Shown here: in pieces, positions 24,640-33,579 of the stretch
How positions within the stretch are numbered: position 1 is the first letter of the stretch
Layout: the number at the start of each line of letters is the position of its first letter
Origin: CAG-791 sp963593905
GTDB taxonomy: Bacteria; Bacillota; Clostridia; Lachnospirales; Lachnospiraceae
Direction: 5' to 3'
Length of the DNA: 64,000 nt
NCBI GenBank assembly: GCA_963593905.1
Contig: CAVBBL010000001.1
Span: 124,001 to 188,000 of the forward strand
Made by a program: the position numbers and the translations under genes
Notes under the pieces: model-generated
Databases searched by the model: none
The model's input: only the letters and a program-made list of their open reading frames with translations
What the model was told of the DNA's origin: nothing

Positions 24640-25504
24640 CAGCATCGGCGATACCTTAAAGATAACAAATGCCATGTACCTGATTTCCTCTACCAAGCTG
24701 CGCAAGGCCAGAAAGTCCCTGACAGACACCGAGCCATATTTCTATTCATTACAGTCCCTGGTGGCAAGGATCATTCGCCACCTGCCGGACGACTTTACCC
24801 ATCCGTATCTGGATTTCAGAACAGATGTCAGCAAGGAAAACAGGCGCAGAGGTTATATTGCCGTGACCGCTGATAAAGGACTGGCCGGCGCTTACAACCA
24901 TAATGTATTGAAGATGGTGGAAGACCAGCTGAAGAAGGGCAATGACAATATGCTCTTCGTGGTCGGTGAGGTAGGTCGTCAGTACTTTGAACAGCGGGGA
25001 ATCCCTGTGGATGAGCAATTCCACTACACTGCGCAGAATCCTTCCCTTCACAGAGCCAGAATGATTTCGGAGAGAATGCTGGAGCTGTATTTTAAGAAGG
25101 AACTGGATGAAGTCTATATCGTCTATACGAGAATGCAGAACAGTCTGACCGCACAGACGGAGATTATGCAGCTGCTTCCTCTTAACAAGCTGGACGACAA
25201 AGCATTTGTCAGAGCAACCCAGGCAGGGGTGCTGCAGCAGGAATTCAGTATGGAGCCATCTCCGAAGGCAGTGATCGACAATATTGTTCCGAACTACATA
25301 ACGGGCTATATTTACGGTGCGTTGGTAGAGTCCTTCTGTTCGGAACAGAATGCCCGCATGATGGCTATGGACGCGGCAAATAAAAATGGTATCAAGATGA
25401 AGCAGGAGCTCAGCGTGCAGTATAACCGGCTTCGTCAGGGACAGATCACGCAGGAGATTACGGAAGTCTGTGCCGGTGCCAGGGCGCAGCAGAGGAACCA
25501 TTAG
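24605..25504 (+). CDS. atpG: ATP synthase F1 subunit gamma
   Basis: Central rotor shaft. 299 residues. N-terminal MPTTREIRDRINSIGDTLKITNAMYLIS and C-terminal RLRQGQITQEITEVCAGARAQ-like helix are family hallmarks. It overlaps the alpha gene by 35 nt. The start at 24605 is supported by AAGGAGG six nt upstream and by family N-termini, so the overlap is real. The next gene, atpD, is unusually far away (192 nt), separated by repeat array C. Confidence 0.95.
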   Translation: MPTTREIRDRINSIGDTLKITNAMYLISSTKLRKARKSLTDTEPYFYSLQSLVARIIRHLPDDFTHPYLDFRTDVSKENRRRGYIAVTADKGLAGAYNHNVLKMVEDQLKKGNDNMLFVVGEVGRQYFEQRGIPVDEQFHYTAQNPSLHRARMISERMLELYFKKELDEVYIVYTRMQNSLTAQTEIMQLLPLNKLDDKAFVRATQAGVLQQEFSMEPSPKAVIDNIVPNYITGYIYGALVESFCSEQNARMMAMDAANKNGIKMKQELSVQYNRLRQGQITQEITEVCAGARAQQRNH

Positions 25505-25525
25505 GGAAAAGAGCAGGTATAATGG

Positions 25526-25696
25526 GAGCCGCCAAAATGCAGCTCAGAGAGGTGAGTTTGAAAGAAATGCTCGATAGCATTTCTTTCAATTGCATTGATG
25601 TCGTAGACGCCATCAATGCAGATCGTATCGGAGAATTCGCCTTCGCGAAATTCTCCTCACGCAGCCGCAGACGAGCTGCGGCATAGAGAGGTAAAT
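25526..25696 (+). repeat. Palindromic repeat array, copy C (atpG-atpD gap)
   Basis: In order: GAGC/GCTC stem and orphan AGAGAGGTG (25526-25554); perfect hairpin TTGAAAGAAATGC with GCATTTCTTTCAA (25558-25589, loop TCGATA); TGCATTGATG/CATCAATGCA (25591-25620); hairpin 1 GGAGAATTCGC/GCGAAATTCTCC (25630-25656); hairpin 2 GCCGCAG/CTGCGGC (25664-25682); then AGAGAGGT, the RBS of atpD. The best-formed single copy in the window. Confidence 0.9.
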
Positions 25697-27103
25697 ATGC
25701 AGCAGATAGGAAAAATCGTACAGGTCATGGGGCCTGTAGTAGACGTGGAATTTCCGTCAGAACCGCTGCCGGTCATCAAGACCGCATTGGAGGTGGATAA
25801 CCACGGCAAAAAGTCCATTATGGAAGTCTCACAGCAGATTGGCAATAATACAGTTCGCTGTATCATGCTTTCTGCCAGTGAAGGCCTGCAGAAGGATATG
25901 AAAGTTACTTCTACCGGCAGCGGTATTAAGGTGCCGGTAGGAGAGAAGACCCTGGGACGACTTTTTAATGTCCTGGGAGATACTATTGACGGCAAAGAGA
26001 CACTGGAAGAGGAAGAGCACTGGGAAATCCACAGAGAGGCTCCTTCCTTTGAGCAGCAAAAGCCTGTAGCAGAGATCCTGGAGACCGGTATCAAGGTTAT
26101 CGATCTGCTGGCGCCCTATGCAAAGGGCGGTAAGGTCGGTCTGTTCGGCGGCGCCGGCGTAGGTAAGACCGTGCTGATTCAGGAGCTGATTCGAAACGTA
26201 GCAGCCGAACACGGCGGATATTCGATCTTTACCGGTGTAGGTGAGCGTTCCAGAGAGGGTAACGACCTCTGGACAGAGATGACAGAGTCCGGGGTTATCA
26301 AGAACACTGCTTTGGTATTCGGACAGATGAATGAGCCCCCGGGAGCTCGTATGAGAGTAGCTGAGACCGGTCTTACCATGGCAGAGTACTTCCGTGATGT
26401 AAAGCATCAGGACGTGCTGCTCTTTATTGATAATATCTTCCGTTTCGTACAGGCAGGTTCTGAGGTCTCCTCACTGCTGGGCCGTATGCCCTCTGCAGTA
26501 GGTTATCAGCCTACTCTGGCCAACGAGATGGGCGCTCTGCAGGAGCGAATCGCCTCTACCAAGAATGGTTCTGTCACCAGCGTACAGGCAGTCTATGTGC
26601 CTGCGGATGACCTGACAGACCCGGCACCGGCTACGACCTTCGCACACCTGGATGCCACTACCGTTCTTTCCAGAAAGATTGTGGAGCAGGGTATTTATCC
26701 GGCAGTAGATCCTCTGGAGTCCAATTCCCGTATTCTGGAGGAGGAAGTGGTCGGTAAGACCCACTACGAGACAGCACAGAAGGTGCTGCAGATCCTGCAG
26801 AAGTACAAGGAATTACAGGATATCATCGCCATTCTGGGTATGGAAGAGCTGGGCGAGCAGGATAAGGTTACGGTATTCCGTGCCCGTAAGATCCAGCGTT
26901 TCCTGTCACAGCCTTTCTTCGTAGGCGAACAGTTTACCGGCATTCCCGGCAGGTATGTACCGCTGCAGGAGACGGTGGCCGGTTTTAAAGCCATTATCGA
27001 CGGTGAGATGGATGATTATCCGGAGGCAGCCTTCTTTAATGTGGGCAACCTGGACGATGTAAAGAAAAAGGCAGATTCTATGGTTAAGTCCGGAGAAGCA
27101 TAG
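25697..27103 (+). CDS. atpD: ATP synthase F1 subunit beta
   Basis: Catalytic subunit. 468 residues. Walker A GGAGVGKT (151-158), catalytic glutamate in GERSREGNDL, Walker B LLFIDNIFRF, and the DELSEED-region equivalent LGMEELGEQD. The start at 25697 (MQQIGKIVQVMGPVVDVEF) follows AGAGAGGTAAAT of repeat copy C; upstream in-frame codons only translate the repeat. Its translation signal is thus wholly repeat-derived. Confidence 0.98.
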   Translation: MQQIGKIVQVMGPVVDVEFPSEPLPVIKTALEVDNHGKKSIMEVSQQIGNNTVRCIMLSASEGLQKDMKVTSTGSGIKVPVGEKTLGRLFNVLGDTIDGKETLEEEEHWEIHREAPSFEQQKPVAEILETGIKVIDLLAPYAKGGKVGLFGGAGVGKTVLIQELIRNVAAEHGGYSIFTGVGERSREGNDLWTEMTESGVIKNTALVFGQMNEPPGARMRVAETGLTMAEYFRDVKHQDVLLFIDNIFRFVQAGSEVSSLLGRMPSAVGYQPTLANEMGALQERIASTKNGSVTSVQAVYVPADDLTDPAPATTFAHLDATTVLSRKIVEQGIYPAVDPLESNSRILEEEVVGKTHYETAQKVLQILQKYKELQDIIAILGMEELGEQDKVTVFRARKIQRFLSQPFFVGEQFTGIPGRYVPLQETVAGFKAIIDGEMDDYPEAAFFNVGNLDDVKKKADSMVKSGEA

Positions 27104-27147
27104 GAAACTGGCATTCATGATTGGTATCAAAGAAGGAGCAGAACGAT

Positions 27148-27570
27148 ATGGCAGCAGCATCGACTACGTTCAGCCTGAAAATCATAGCAACAAACCGTGT
27201 CTTCTTTGACGGCAGAGCCAGACAGATCATCATCCCTACCGTGGACGGCAGTTATGGCATTCTGCCCCATCATTCCGAGCTCATTCTGGCTGTGGAAGTA
27301 GGGGAAATGGATGTTCAGAATGAGGATGGATCCTGGACCAGCGTGGCAGTAGGTCTCGGCTCCGCCCAGGTGGTACATAACCGTGTGGTGGTGCTGGTAG
27401 ATACAGCAGAGACCCCGGAGGAAATCGATGAGCGAAGAGCACAGGAGGCTATGGAGCGAGCCAAAGAACAGCTTCGCCAGAAAAAGAGCGTGGCTGAGTA
27501 TCACATCGCACAGGCTTCTCTGGCCAGAGCATTATCAAGACTTCGTTTAAAGGGTAAGAAGTACATGTAG
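27148..27570 (+). CDS. atpC: ATP synthase F1 subunit epsilon
   Basis: Rotor and regulatory subunit. 140 residues. N-terminal beta-sandwich (FSLKIIATNRVFFDGRARQI, GILPHHSELILAV), C-terminal helical hairpin (AQEAMERAKEQLRQKK). The start at 27148 has AAGGAG nine nt upstream; a TTG at 27121 is in frame but unsupported. Last gene of the operon B-E-F-HA-G-D-C, closed by the terminator at 27641. Confidence 0.95.
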   Translation: MAAASTTFSLKIIATNRVFFDGRARQIIIPTVDGSYGILPHHSELILAVEVGEMDVQNEDGSWTSVAVGLGSAQVVHNRVVVLVDTAETPEEIDERRAQEAMERAKEQLRQKKSVAEYHIAQASLARALSRLRLKGKKYM

Positions 27571-27640
27571 AGCACTGGTTTTGCTGCAGCGGCAGCTGAT
27601 CAGGCTGTTGAAAAGTAAGGCTTTAGTTGAAAATCAACAG

Positions 27641-27704
27641 ACATAAGTGCAGCAAGTGAAAGGCGGACATTTTTTGGTGTCCGTCTTTTTTGCTGCACTT
27701 ATGT
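27641..27704 (+). terminator. Nested terminator after the atp operon
   Basis: Inner stem GGCGGACA (27662-27669) with TGTCCGTC (27678-27685) and five Ts; outer perfect stem ACATAAGTGCAGCAA (27641-27655) with TTGCTGCACTTATGT (27690-27704). The outer arms enclose the U tract, an unusual nested design. Confidence 0.85.
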
Positions 27705-27807
27705 TTGGACAAAGAACGAGCCATTGGAGATGCCCGGTATAATTGCTTTTGGAGGAGGGCTGTTAAGCTGTTTTTGTTTTTTTTAAGCGGATAGAGGGAA
27801 ACTTTTG

Positions 27808-27836
27808 TTGTCAATAAGCAGTGTCCGTTGTAAGAT
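27808..27836 (+). promoter_or_regulatory. Candidate promoter of ilvB
   Basis: TTGTCA (27808-27813), 17-nt spacer, TAAGAT (27831-27836). The leader of about 180 nt lacks a T-box AGGGTGGTACC motif. It contains a 50-codon open frame from ATG 27871 that ends TAATG, overlapping the ilvB start. Confidence 0.5.
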
Positions 27837-28022
27837 AGATGACATCAGGTCTTTTATTTCTATCCGGAGAATGACAATCCGTCTGACGGCTGGTGCCTTT
27901 CAGGTATGGCCGGACCTATTCTGCAATTTTGAATTCGAAGTTTTGTACCTTGAGGACCTGGTATCATCAATAGTAGAACAAGGGGTTATGGATAAGACTT
28001 TATACCAAAGAAAGGATAAATA

Positions 28023-29648
28023 ATGAACGGAGCGGACGCGATCGTAAAATGTCTTGAACTGGAAGGGGTGGAGTATGTTTTCGGCTACCCGGGGGTAGCT
28101 ATCTGTCCTTTTTACAATAGTATTCTTTCCACAGAGATCCGGACGATTCTGGTGAGGGAAGAACAGAATGCAGCCCATGCAGCCAGCGGCTATGCCCGCA
28201 TATCCGGAAAGCCCGGCGTGGTGGCCGTCACCAGCGGTCCCGGCGCCACCAATCTGATTACCGGCATTGCCACTGCCTTTGCGGACAGCATCCCTATGGT
28301 GTGCATTACCGGACAGGTGGATTCCAAACTGATGGGCAGCGATGCTTTTCAGGAAGCAGATATTTCCGGTGCTGTGGAGTCTTTTGTAAAATACAGCTAC
28401 ATCGTCCGCAAGGCATCGGACATCCCCCGCGTCATGAAGGAAGCCTTCTTTATTGCTAATTCCGGCCGGCGCGGCCCTGTATTGATCGATCTTCCCATTG
28501 ATGTACAGCAGGAGTCGATTTCCCGCTTCTCCTACCCGGAAGATATCTCCATGCGTACCTATAAGCCGACTGTTAAGGGACACGCGGTACAGATTTCCAA
28601 GGTGATCCATGAACTGGAAAAAGCCAGCAAGCCTATTATCTGTGCCGGCGGCGGTGTTCATTTAAGCGGTGCAAGGCACCAGCTCCAGGCTTTTGCAGAA
28701 CAGAATAACATTCCTGTGGTGTGCACTATGATGGGACTTGGTGTCATGCCCACAGATCATCCGTTGTTCTTTGGCATGGTGGGCAATAACGGACAGCCCT
28801 ATGGCAACAGAGCCATGAATGAGGCAGATGTGATCATTATGATCGGTGCCCGAGTGGCGGATCGCTCTATCAGCCAACCGGATCTGATCACGGAAAATAA
28901 AGTACTGGTGCACATCGATGTAGACCCTGCAGAGATCGGTAAGAGCGCCGGCCCCACCATTCCGCTTGTGGGTGATATTAAACATATTTTTGAAGATATC
29001 AGCAGCCAGACAGTGCATATGGATTACACGCCGTGGCTAAAACAGCTTTCGGATTACAGAATCAAAGCGCTGGAAGCAAAACAGAAAAATAAAAAAGACA
29101 GAAACGGCGGTATTGATCCGGCAGGGTTTGTCCGCAGTCTTTCTCTGGCGATGCAGGAGGACGCCGTCTATGTGGCGGATGTGGGACAGAACCAGCTTTG
29201 GTCATGCGCCAACTACGTGATGCGAAACGGCCGCTTTTTAACTTCCGGCGGCATGGGCACCATGGGCTATTCCGTTCCTGCAGCCATGGGTGCAAAACTG
29301 GCAGCCCCCGGCAGACAGGCAGTGGCTGTCTGCGGCGACGGCGCTTTCCAGATGTCTTTGATGGAGTTGGCTACCATGCGTCAGTACCGGGTGCCGGTAA
29401 AGATCGTGGTCATGAAGAATGGCTGGCTGGGATTAGTGAGACAATATCAGCATTTTAATTACAAGGATCATTTTTCTGTGACAGATTTAAGCGGAAGTCC
29501 CGCACTTGACAAGATCGCAGAGGCCTACGGCATGAAGTACCTGCACCTGTCTAAGGAAGAAGATATGGAACAGATTCTTGCCGAATTTTTACAGGAGGAT
29601 GAGTCTGTACTGCTGCAGTGTGATATTTCCCCTGAGGAAGTCGTGTAA
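28023..29648 (+). CDS. ilvB: Acetolactate synthase large subunit
   Basis: Thiamine-diphosphate enzyme condensing pyruvate (or pyruvate and 2-ketobutyrate) in valine, leucine and isoleucine synthesis. 541 residues. Catalytic Glu47 in VREEQNAAHAA, SGPGATNLITGIA, and the ThDP motif from GDGAFQMSLMEL to KNGWLGLVRQ. The two ACT-domain subunits downstream support the biosynthetic role. AAAGGATAA supplies the RBS; the ATG overlaps the stop of an upstream small frame. Confidence 0.92.
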   Translation: MNGADAIVKCLELEGVEYVFGYPGVAICPFYNSILSTEIRTILVREEQNAAHAASGYARISGKPGVVAVTSGPGATNLITGIATAFADSIPMVCITGQVDSKLMGSDAFQEADISGAVESFVKYSYIVRKASDIPRVMKEAFFIANSGRRGPVLIDLPIDVQQESISRFSYPEDISMRTYKPTVKGHAVQISKVIHELEKASKPIICAGGGVHLSGARHQLQAFAEQNNIPVVCTMMGLGVMPTDHPLFFGMVGNNGQPYGNRAMNEADVIIMIGARVADRSISQPDLITENKVLVHIDVDPAEIGKSAGPTIPLVGDIKHIFEDISSQTVHMDYTPWLKQLSDYRIKALEAKQKNKKDRNGGIDPAGFVRSLSLAMQEDAVYVADVGQNQLWSCANYVMRNGRFLTSGGMGTMGYSVPAAMGAKLAAPGRQAVAVCGDGAFQMSLMELATMRQYRVPVKIVVMKNGWLGLVRQYQHFNYKDHFSVTDLSGSPALDKIAEAYGMKYLHLSKEEDMEQILAEFLQEDESVLLQCDISPEEVV

Positions 29649-29726
29649 AAAGTCAGGGAAAAGGTGTCAGAGAGTTGCTACAATATCAAAGAATGCTCTG
29701 CCGTGATGGATGGATACAAAGAATGA

Positions 29727-29755
29727 TTGACAGTCAGCATCTTTGTGTTGATCAT
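29727..29755 (+). promoter_or_regulatory. Candidate promoter of first ilvN
   Basis: TTGACA (29727-29732), 17-nt spacer, GATCAT (29750-29755). Good -35, weak -10. Confidence 0.35.
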
Positions 29756-29844
29756 CGTGGGAAACAGGCAAAGTGTATTCTTACAATGTAGTAAGGTAAA
29801 GCAGGAAGCTGCTTTATGCAGCGGTTTAAAGAGGATATGGTTAC

Positions 29845-30330
29845 ATGAAGAGAATTTATTCTGTATTGGTAGAAAACCGGGCCGGCGTGCTCTGCAAGGT
29901 GGCCGGACTGTTCTGGAGAAGGTGTTTTAACATTGACTCCCTGGCAGTAGGGGAGACAGATGACCCGGCAGTTTCCAACATGATCATTGTCAGCTCCGGA
30001 GAGAAACGTACTTTGGAGCAGATCGAAAAGCAGCTCAATAAAAAACTGGATGTCATTAAAGTCAAGACCTTTGATGAGGCACAGAGCATCAGCCGGGAGC
30101 TTATGCTGGTGAAGGTAAAATACAATCGCAACAACCGCAAGGATATCATGGAAAACTGCGAGATCATGGGGGCGCAGATCGTAGATCTTTCCAAGAGCAT
30201 GATGACCATTCAGATGTGCGATACCCCGGAGAGGGTAAGGATCTTTATGGATACACTGCGCACCATCAGCATTGTGGAGATTACAAGAACAGGGACAGTG
30301 GCCCTGCAAAAGTGCAAGGATACGGTTTGA
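29845..30330 (+). CDS. ilvN: Acetolactate synthase small (regulatory) subunit, first copy
   Basis: ACT-domain regulatory subunit that activates the large subunit and binds valine. 161 residues. N-terminal ACT domain about 1-75 with Asn11, Gly14 and Asn29, the residues that align with the valine contacts of E. coli IlvH; ALS_ss C-terminal domain about 80-160. AGAGGATATGG before the start. A 196-nt gap separates it from ilvB, with a candidate promoter. A second paralogue follows. Confidence 0.88.
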   Translation: MKRIYSVLVENRAGVLCKVAGLFWRRCFNIDSLAVGETDDPAVSNMIIVSSGEKRTLEQIEKQLNKKLDVIKVKTFDEAQSISRELMLVKVKYNRNNRKDIMENCEIMGAQIVDLSKSMMTIQMCDTPERVRIFMDTLRTISIVEITRTGTVALQKCKDTV

Positions 30331-30426
30331 TGAAAAGCAGGAGGCCCGTGCAGACATCTTGCGAGAGAACGGATTCTGTTGAGGTAAATAATTTGTGAAA
30401 ACTCTGTGCCATTGCATGTGAGAAGA

Positions 30427-30455
30427 TTGACATAAAAAAAACAGAGTCTTATAAT
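30427..30455 (+). promoter_or_regulatory. Consensus promoter of second ilvN and ilvC
   Basis: TTGACA (30427-30432), 17-nt spacer, TATAAT (30450-30455): an exact sigma-A consensus. The strongest promoter in the window by sequence. Confidence 0.85.
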
Positions 30456-30492
30456 GAGTCGAAAAGTGATTAGGAAGAATGGTTAAAAGGAT

Positions 30493-31017
30493 ATGAAGGT
30501 AGAAGAACCCACACAGAAAAAAGTATTTCAGCTTCTGGTTGACAATACATCCGGCGTTTTATCCCGTATTTCCGGACTTTTTTCCAGAAGAGGATATAAT
30601 ATTTCCAGTATCACCGCGGGAGTGACGGCTGATCCACGGATTACCCGGATCACCATCGTGGCTACAGGAGATGATGATATCTTAGAGCAGATTGAGAAGC
30701 AGGTGGCTAAGCTGGTGGATGTTCGTGATATCCACGAATTGAAGCCGGAAGAAAGCGTTTACAGAGAGCTGGCTATGATCAAGGTCAGAGCAGATGCAGC
30801 GCAGCGGCAGGGCGTTATCGCCATTACCAATATTTTCCGCGGCAGTATTGTGGACGTCTCTCCCGAGAGTCTGATCATTGAGATTACAGGCAATCAGGGG
30901 AAGATTGACGCTTTCCTGCGTCTTCTGGACGGCTTTGAGATTTTGGAGCTTGCCAGAACAGGTATTGCAGGACTTGGCAGAGGAATTGATCACGTCATTT
31001 ATATTGACGAGCCATAA
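30493..31017 (+). CDS. ilvN: Acetolactate synthase small (regulatory) subunit, second copy
   Basis: 174 residues, closer to canonical IlvN/IlvH: VFQLLVDNTSGVLSRISGLF, RRGYNISSITAG, and the C-terminal LARTGIAGLGRG. Asn18, Gly21 and Asn36 match the valine-site positions. A seven-residue N-terminal extension distinguishes it from the first copy. Its own perfect promoter lies 38 nt upstream, so it can be expressed with ilvC independently of ilvB. Confidence 0.93.
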   Translation: MKVEEPTQKKVFQLLVDNTSGVLSRISGLFSRRGYNISSITAGVTADPRITRITIVATGDDDILEQIEKQVAKLVDVRDIHELKPEESVYRELAMIKVRADAAQRQGVIAITNIFRGSIVDVSPESLIIEITGNQGKIDAFLRLLDGFEILELARTGIAGLGRGIDHVIYIDEP

Positions 31018-31145
31018 GCCTCACCTCTGCAAATATTTAATTAGCGTTTCCGGTCGGCAGGTCGTAAGATCTGACCGACTGAAAATAGGAATTGTCGGAG
31101 ATGTTTCCGGCAATTGCAAAAATAACTCAATGGAGGAGAAACGAA

Positions 31146-32171
31146 ATGTCACAAACAGCAAAAATTTTCTATGAATCTGATTGCAATCCTGCACTGTTAG
31201 ACGGTAAGACCGTCGCAGTCATCGGCTATGGCAGCCAGGGTCATGCACATGCTCTGAACTTAAAGGAGTCCGGTGTACACGCCATCGTAGGCCTGTACGA
31301 GGGTTCTAAGTCCTGGGCAAAGGCTGAGGCGCAGGGTTTGGAAGTTTACACAGCAGCAGAGGCAGCCAAGAAGGCTGATGTCATCATGATCCTGATCAAT
31401 GATGAACTGCAGGCAAAGCTTTACAAAGAGTCTATCGCTCCTAACTTAAAGGCCGGCGATATGCTGATGTTTGCACACGGCTTCAACATCCACTACGGTC
31501 TGATCGTACCTCCGAAGGATGTAGATGTGACTATGGTAGCTCCCAAGGCTCCCGGTCACACTGTAAGAAGTGAGTATCAGGCAGGCAGAGGCGTTCCGAT
31601 GCTGGTAGCTGTACAGCAGGATGCAACTGGCAAGGCACAGGAGAGAGCACTGGCTTACGCAGCTGCAATCGGCGGCGCAAGAGCAGGCGTTCTGGAGACC
31701 ACCTTCCGTACCGAGACAGAGACCGATCTGTTCGGTGAGCAGGCTGTTCTTTGCGGCGGCGTATGCGCGTTGATGCAGGCAGGCTTTGAGACTCTGTGCG
31801 AGGCTGGCTATGATCCCAGAAATGCATACTTTGAGTGCATCCATGAGATGAAGCTGATCGTAGACCTGATCTATCAGTCCGGTTTCAAGGGAATGCGTTA
31901 TTCCATCTCCAACACCGCTGAGTACGGCGATTACATCACCGGCCCGAAGATCGTGACCGAGGATACCAAGAAGGCTATGAAGAAGATCCTTTCCGATATC
32001 CAGGATGGCACCTTTGCAAAGGACTTCCTGCTTGATATGTCTGAGGCAGGCGGTCAGGTACACTTCAAGATGATGCGCATGAAGGCTCAGGAGCATGCAT
32101 CTGAGAAGGTTGGTGAGGAAATCCGTAAGCTATACAGCTGGAACGACGATGATAAGCTGATCAATAACTAA
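31146..32171 (+). CDS. ilvC: Ketol-acid reductoisomerase
   Basis: NADPH-dependent isomerisation and reduction of acetolactate in branched-chain amino acid synthesis. 341 residues, class I size. GYGSQGHAHALNLKESG (27-43) is the nucleotide-binding loop; the C-terminal KARI domain has the metal-binding DLFGEQAVLCGG and ECIHEMKLIVDLI. The start at 31146 has GGAGG ten nt upstream. Codon use is strongly biased, as expected for an abundant enzyme. Confidence 0.98.
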   Translation: MSQTAKIFYESDCNPALLDGKTVAVIGYGSQGHAHALNLKESGVHAIVGLYEGSKSWAKAEAQGLEVYTAAEAAKKADVIMILINDELQAKLYKESIAPNLKAGDMLMFAHGFNIHYGLIVPPKDVDVTMVAPKAPGHTVRSEYQAGRGVPMLVAVQQDATGKAQERALAYAAAIGGARAGVLETTFRTETETDLFGEQAVLCGGVCALMQAGFETLCEAGYDPRNAYFECIHEMKLIVDLIYQSGFKGMRYSISNTAEYGDYITGPKIVTEDTKKAMKKILSDIQDGTFAKDFLLDMSEAGGQVHFKMMRMKAQEHASEKVGEEIRKLYSWNDDDKLINN

Positions 32172-32249
32172 TCGCCATCGTTTCCGGTTTGTTTGCCATG
32201 GCGTTTAGCTGTGGCATTCAGAGCTGCGATTTTAAATTACGTATGCAGG

Positions 32250-32281
32250 GGAATGTCGCGAAAACGACATTCCTTTTTTTA
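32250..32281 (+). terminator. Terminator between ilvC and leuC
   Basis: GGAATGTCG (32250-32258) pairs with CGACATTCC (32265-32273), followed by seven Ts. The leuC RBS begins only a few bases later. Confidence 0.88.
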
Positions 32282-32301
32282 TACGAAGGAGGAGAACTGT
32301 C

Positions 32302-33561
32302 ATGGGAATGACAATGACGCAGAAGATTCTTGCGGCACATGCAGGACTGGATCATGTGGAAGCCGGTCAGCTGATCGAGGCAAATCTGGATCTGGTGCTG
32401 GGCAATGACATCACCAGCCCTGTTGCTATCAAGGAAATGGACAAATTCAGTAAAAATGGTGTCTTTGACAAGGACAAGATCGCACTTGTACCGGATCACT
32501 TTGTGCCCAATAAGGACATCAAGTCTGCAGAGAACTGTCAGTGCGTGCGTGCTTTTGCAAAGAAAAATGAGATTACCAATTATTTTGAAGTGGGACAGAT
32601 GGGTATTGAGCATGCACTGCTTCCGGAAAAAGGTTTGACCGCGCCCGGTGATGCGATCATCGGTGCAGATTCTCATACCTGTACTTATGGTGCTGTGGGA
32701 GCTTTTTCCACCGGTGTAGGCAGCACAGATATGGCAGCAGGCATGGCTACCGGCAAGGCTTGGTTTAAGGTACCCAGTGCGATTTTATTCCGTTTAAGCG
32801 GCAGCTTACCTAAGTGGGTCAGCGGTAAGGATGTGATCCTGCACATCATCGGCATGATCGGCGTAGACGGTGCCAGATACCAGTCTATGGAATTTACCGG
32901 CGATGGTGTAGCCAGCCTTTCCATGGATGATCGTTTTACCATTGCGAACATGGCTATCGAGGCCGGCGCTAAAAACGGCATTTTCCCGGTAGATGAAAAG
33001 ACGATTGCCTATATGGAGGAACACAGCAAACGGGCAGGCAAGGTCTATAAAGCAGATCCGGATGCCGAATATACCGCTGTCTATGACATCGACCTTTCTA
33101 CCATTAAATCCACTGTATCCTTCCCGCACCTGCCGGAAAATACACATACCTTTGATGACATGCCGGAAATCGAGATCGATCAGGTGGTCATCGGTTCCTG
33201 TACCAATGGCCGCATCAGCGATATCCGCGCTGCCGCAGAGATCTTAAAGGGCAGAAAAGTGGCACAGGGCGTCCGCTGTATTATAATCCCGGCTACCCAG
33301 AGCGTCTACCTTCAGGCAATGGAAGAGGGATTGTTAAAGATCTTTATTGAGGCCGGTGCTGTGGTCAGCACCCCTACCTGCGGACCCTGTCTCGGAGGAT
33401 ACATGGGCATCCTGGCAGAAGGTGAGCGCTGCGTATCCACTACCAACCGCAACTTTGTAGGACGTATGGGACATGTTAAATCTGAGGTTTATCTGGCAAG
33501 CCCTGCCGTGGCTGCAGCCAGTGCAGTGACCGGCAGAATTTCACAGCCTTCTGAGCTGTAG
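32302..33561 (+). CDS. leuC: 3-isopropylmalate dehydratase large subunit
   Basis: Iron-sulfur aconitase-family enzyme of leucine synthesis. 419 residues, the shorter (archaeal/clostridial) LeuC type. Cluster ligands are in VIGSCTNGR and PTCGPCLGG; GADSHTCTYGAVGAFSTG is a substrate loop. AAGGAGGAG precedes the ATG. It sits just downstream of a terminator with no room for a promoter in between, so expression depends on readthrough from ilvC. Confidence 0.95.
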   Translation: MGMTMTQKILAAHAGLDHVEAGQLIEANLDLVLGNDITSPVAIKEMDKFSKNGVFDKDKIALVPDHFVPNKDIKSAENCQCVRAFAKKNEITNYFEVGQMGIEHALLPEKGLTAPGDAIIGADSHTCTYGAVGAFSTGVGSTDMAAGMATGKAWFKVPSAILFRLSGSLPKWVSGKDVILHIIGMIGVDGARYQSMEFTGDGVASLSMDDRFTIANMAIEAGAKNGIFPVDEKTIAYMEEHSKRAGKVYKADPDAEYTAVYDIDLSTIKSTVSFPHLPENTHTFDDMPEIEIDQVVIGSCTNGRISDIRAAAEILKGRKVAQGVRCIIIPATQSVYLQAMEEGLLKIFIEAGAVVSTPTCGPCLGGYMGILAEGERCVSTTNRNFVGRMGHVKSEVYLASPAVAAASAVTGRISQPSEL

Positions 33562-33579
33562 GAAAAGAGGAGAGAAGAC

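Noticed and set aside
27840..28020. T-box or amino acid attenuator before ilvB.
   Set aside because: No AGGGTGGTACC-like T-box sequence, no terminator in the leader, and no run of branched-chain codons in the small frame.
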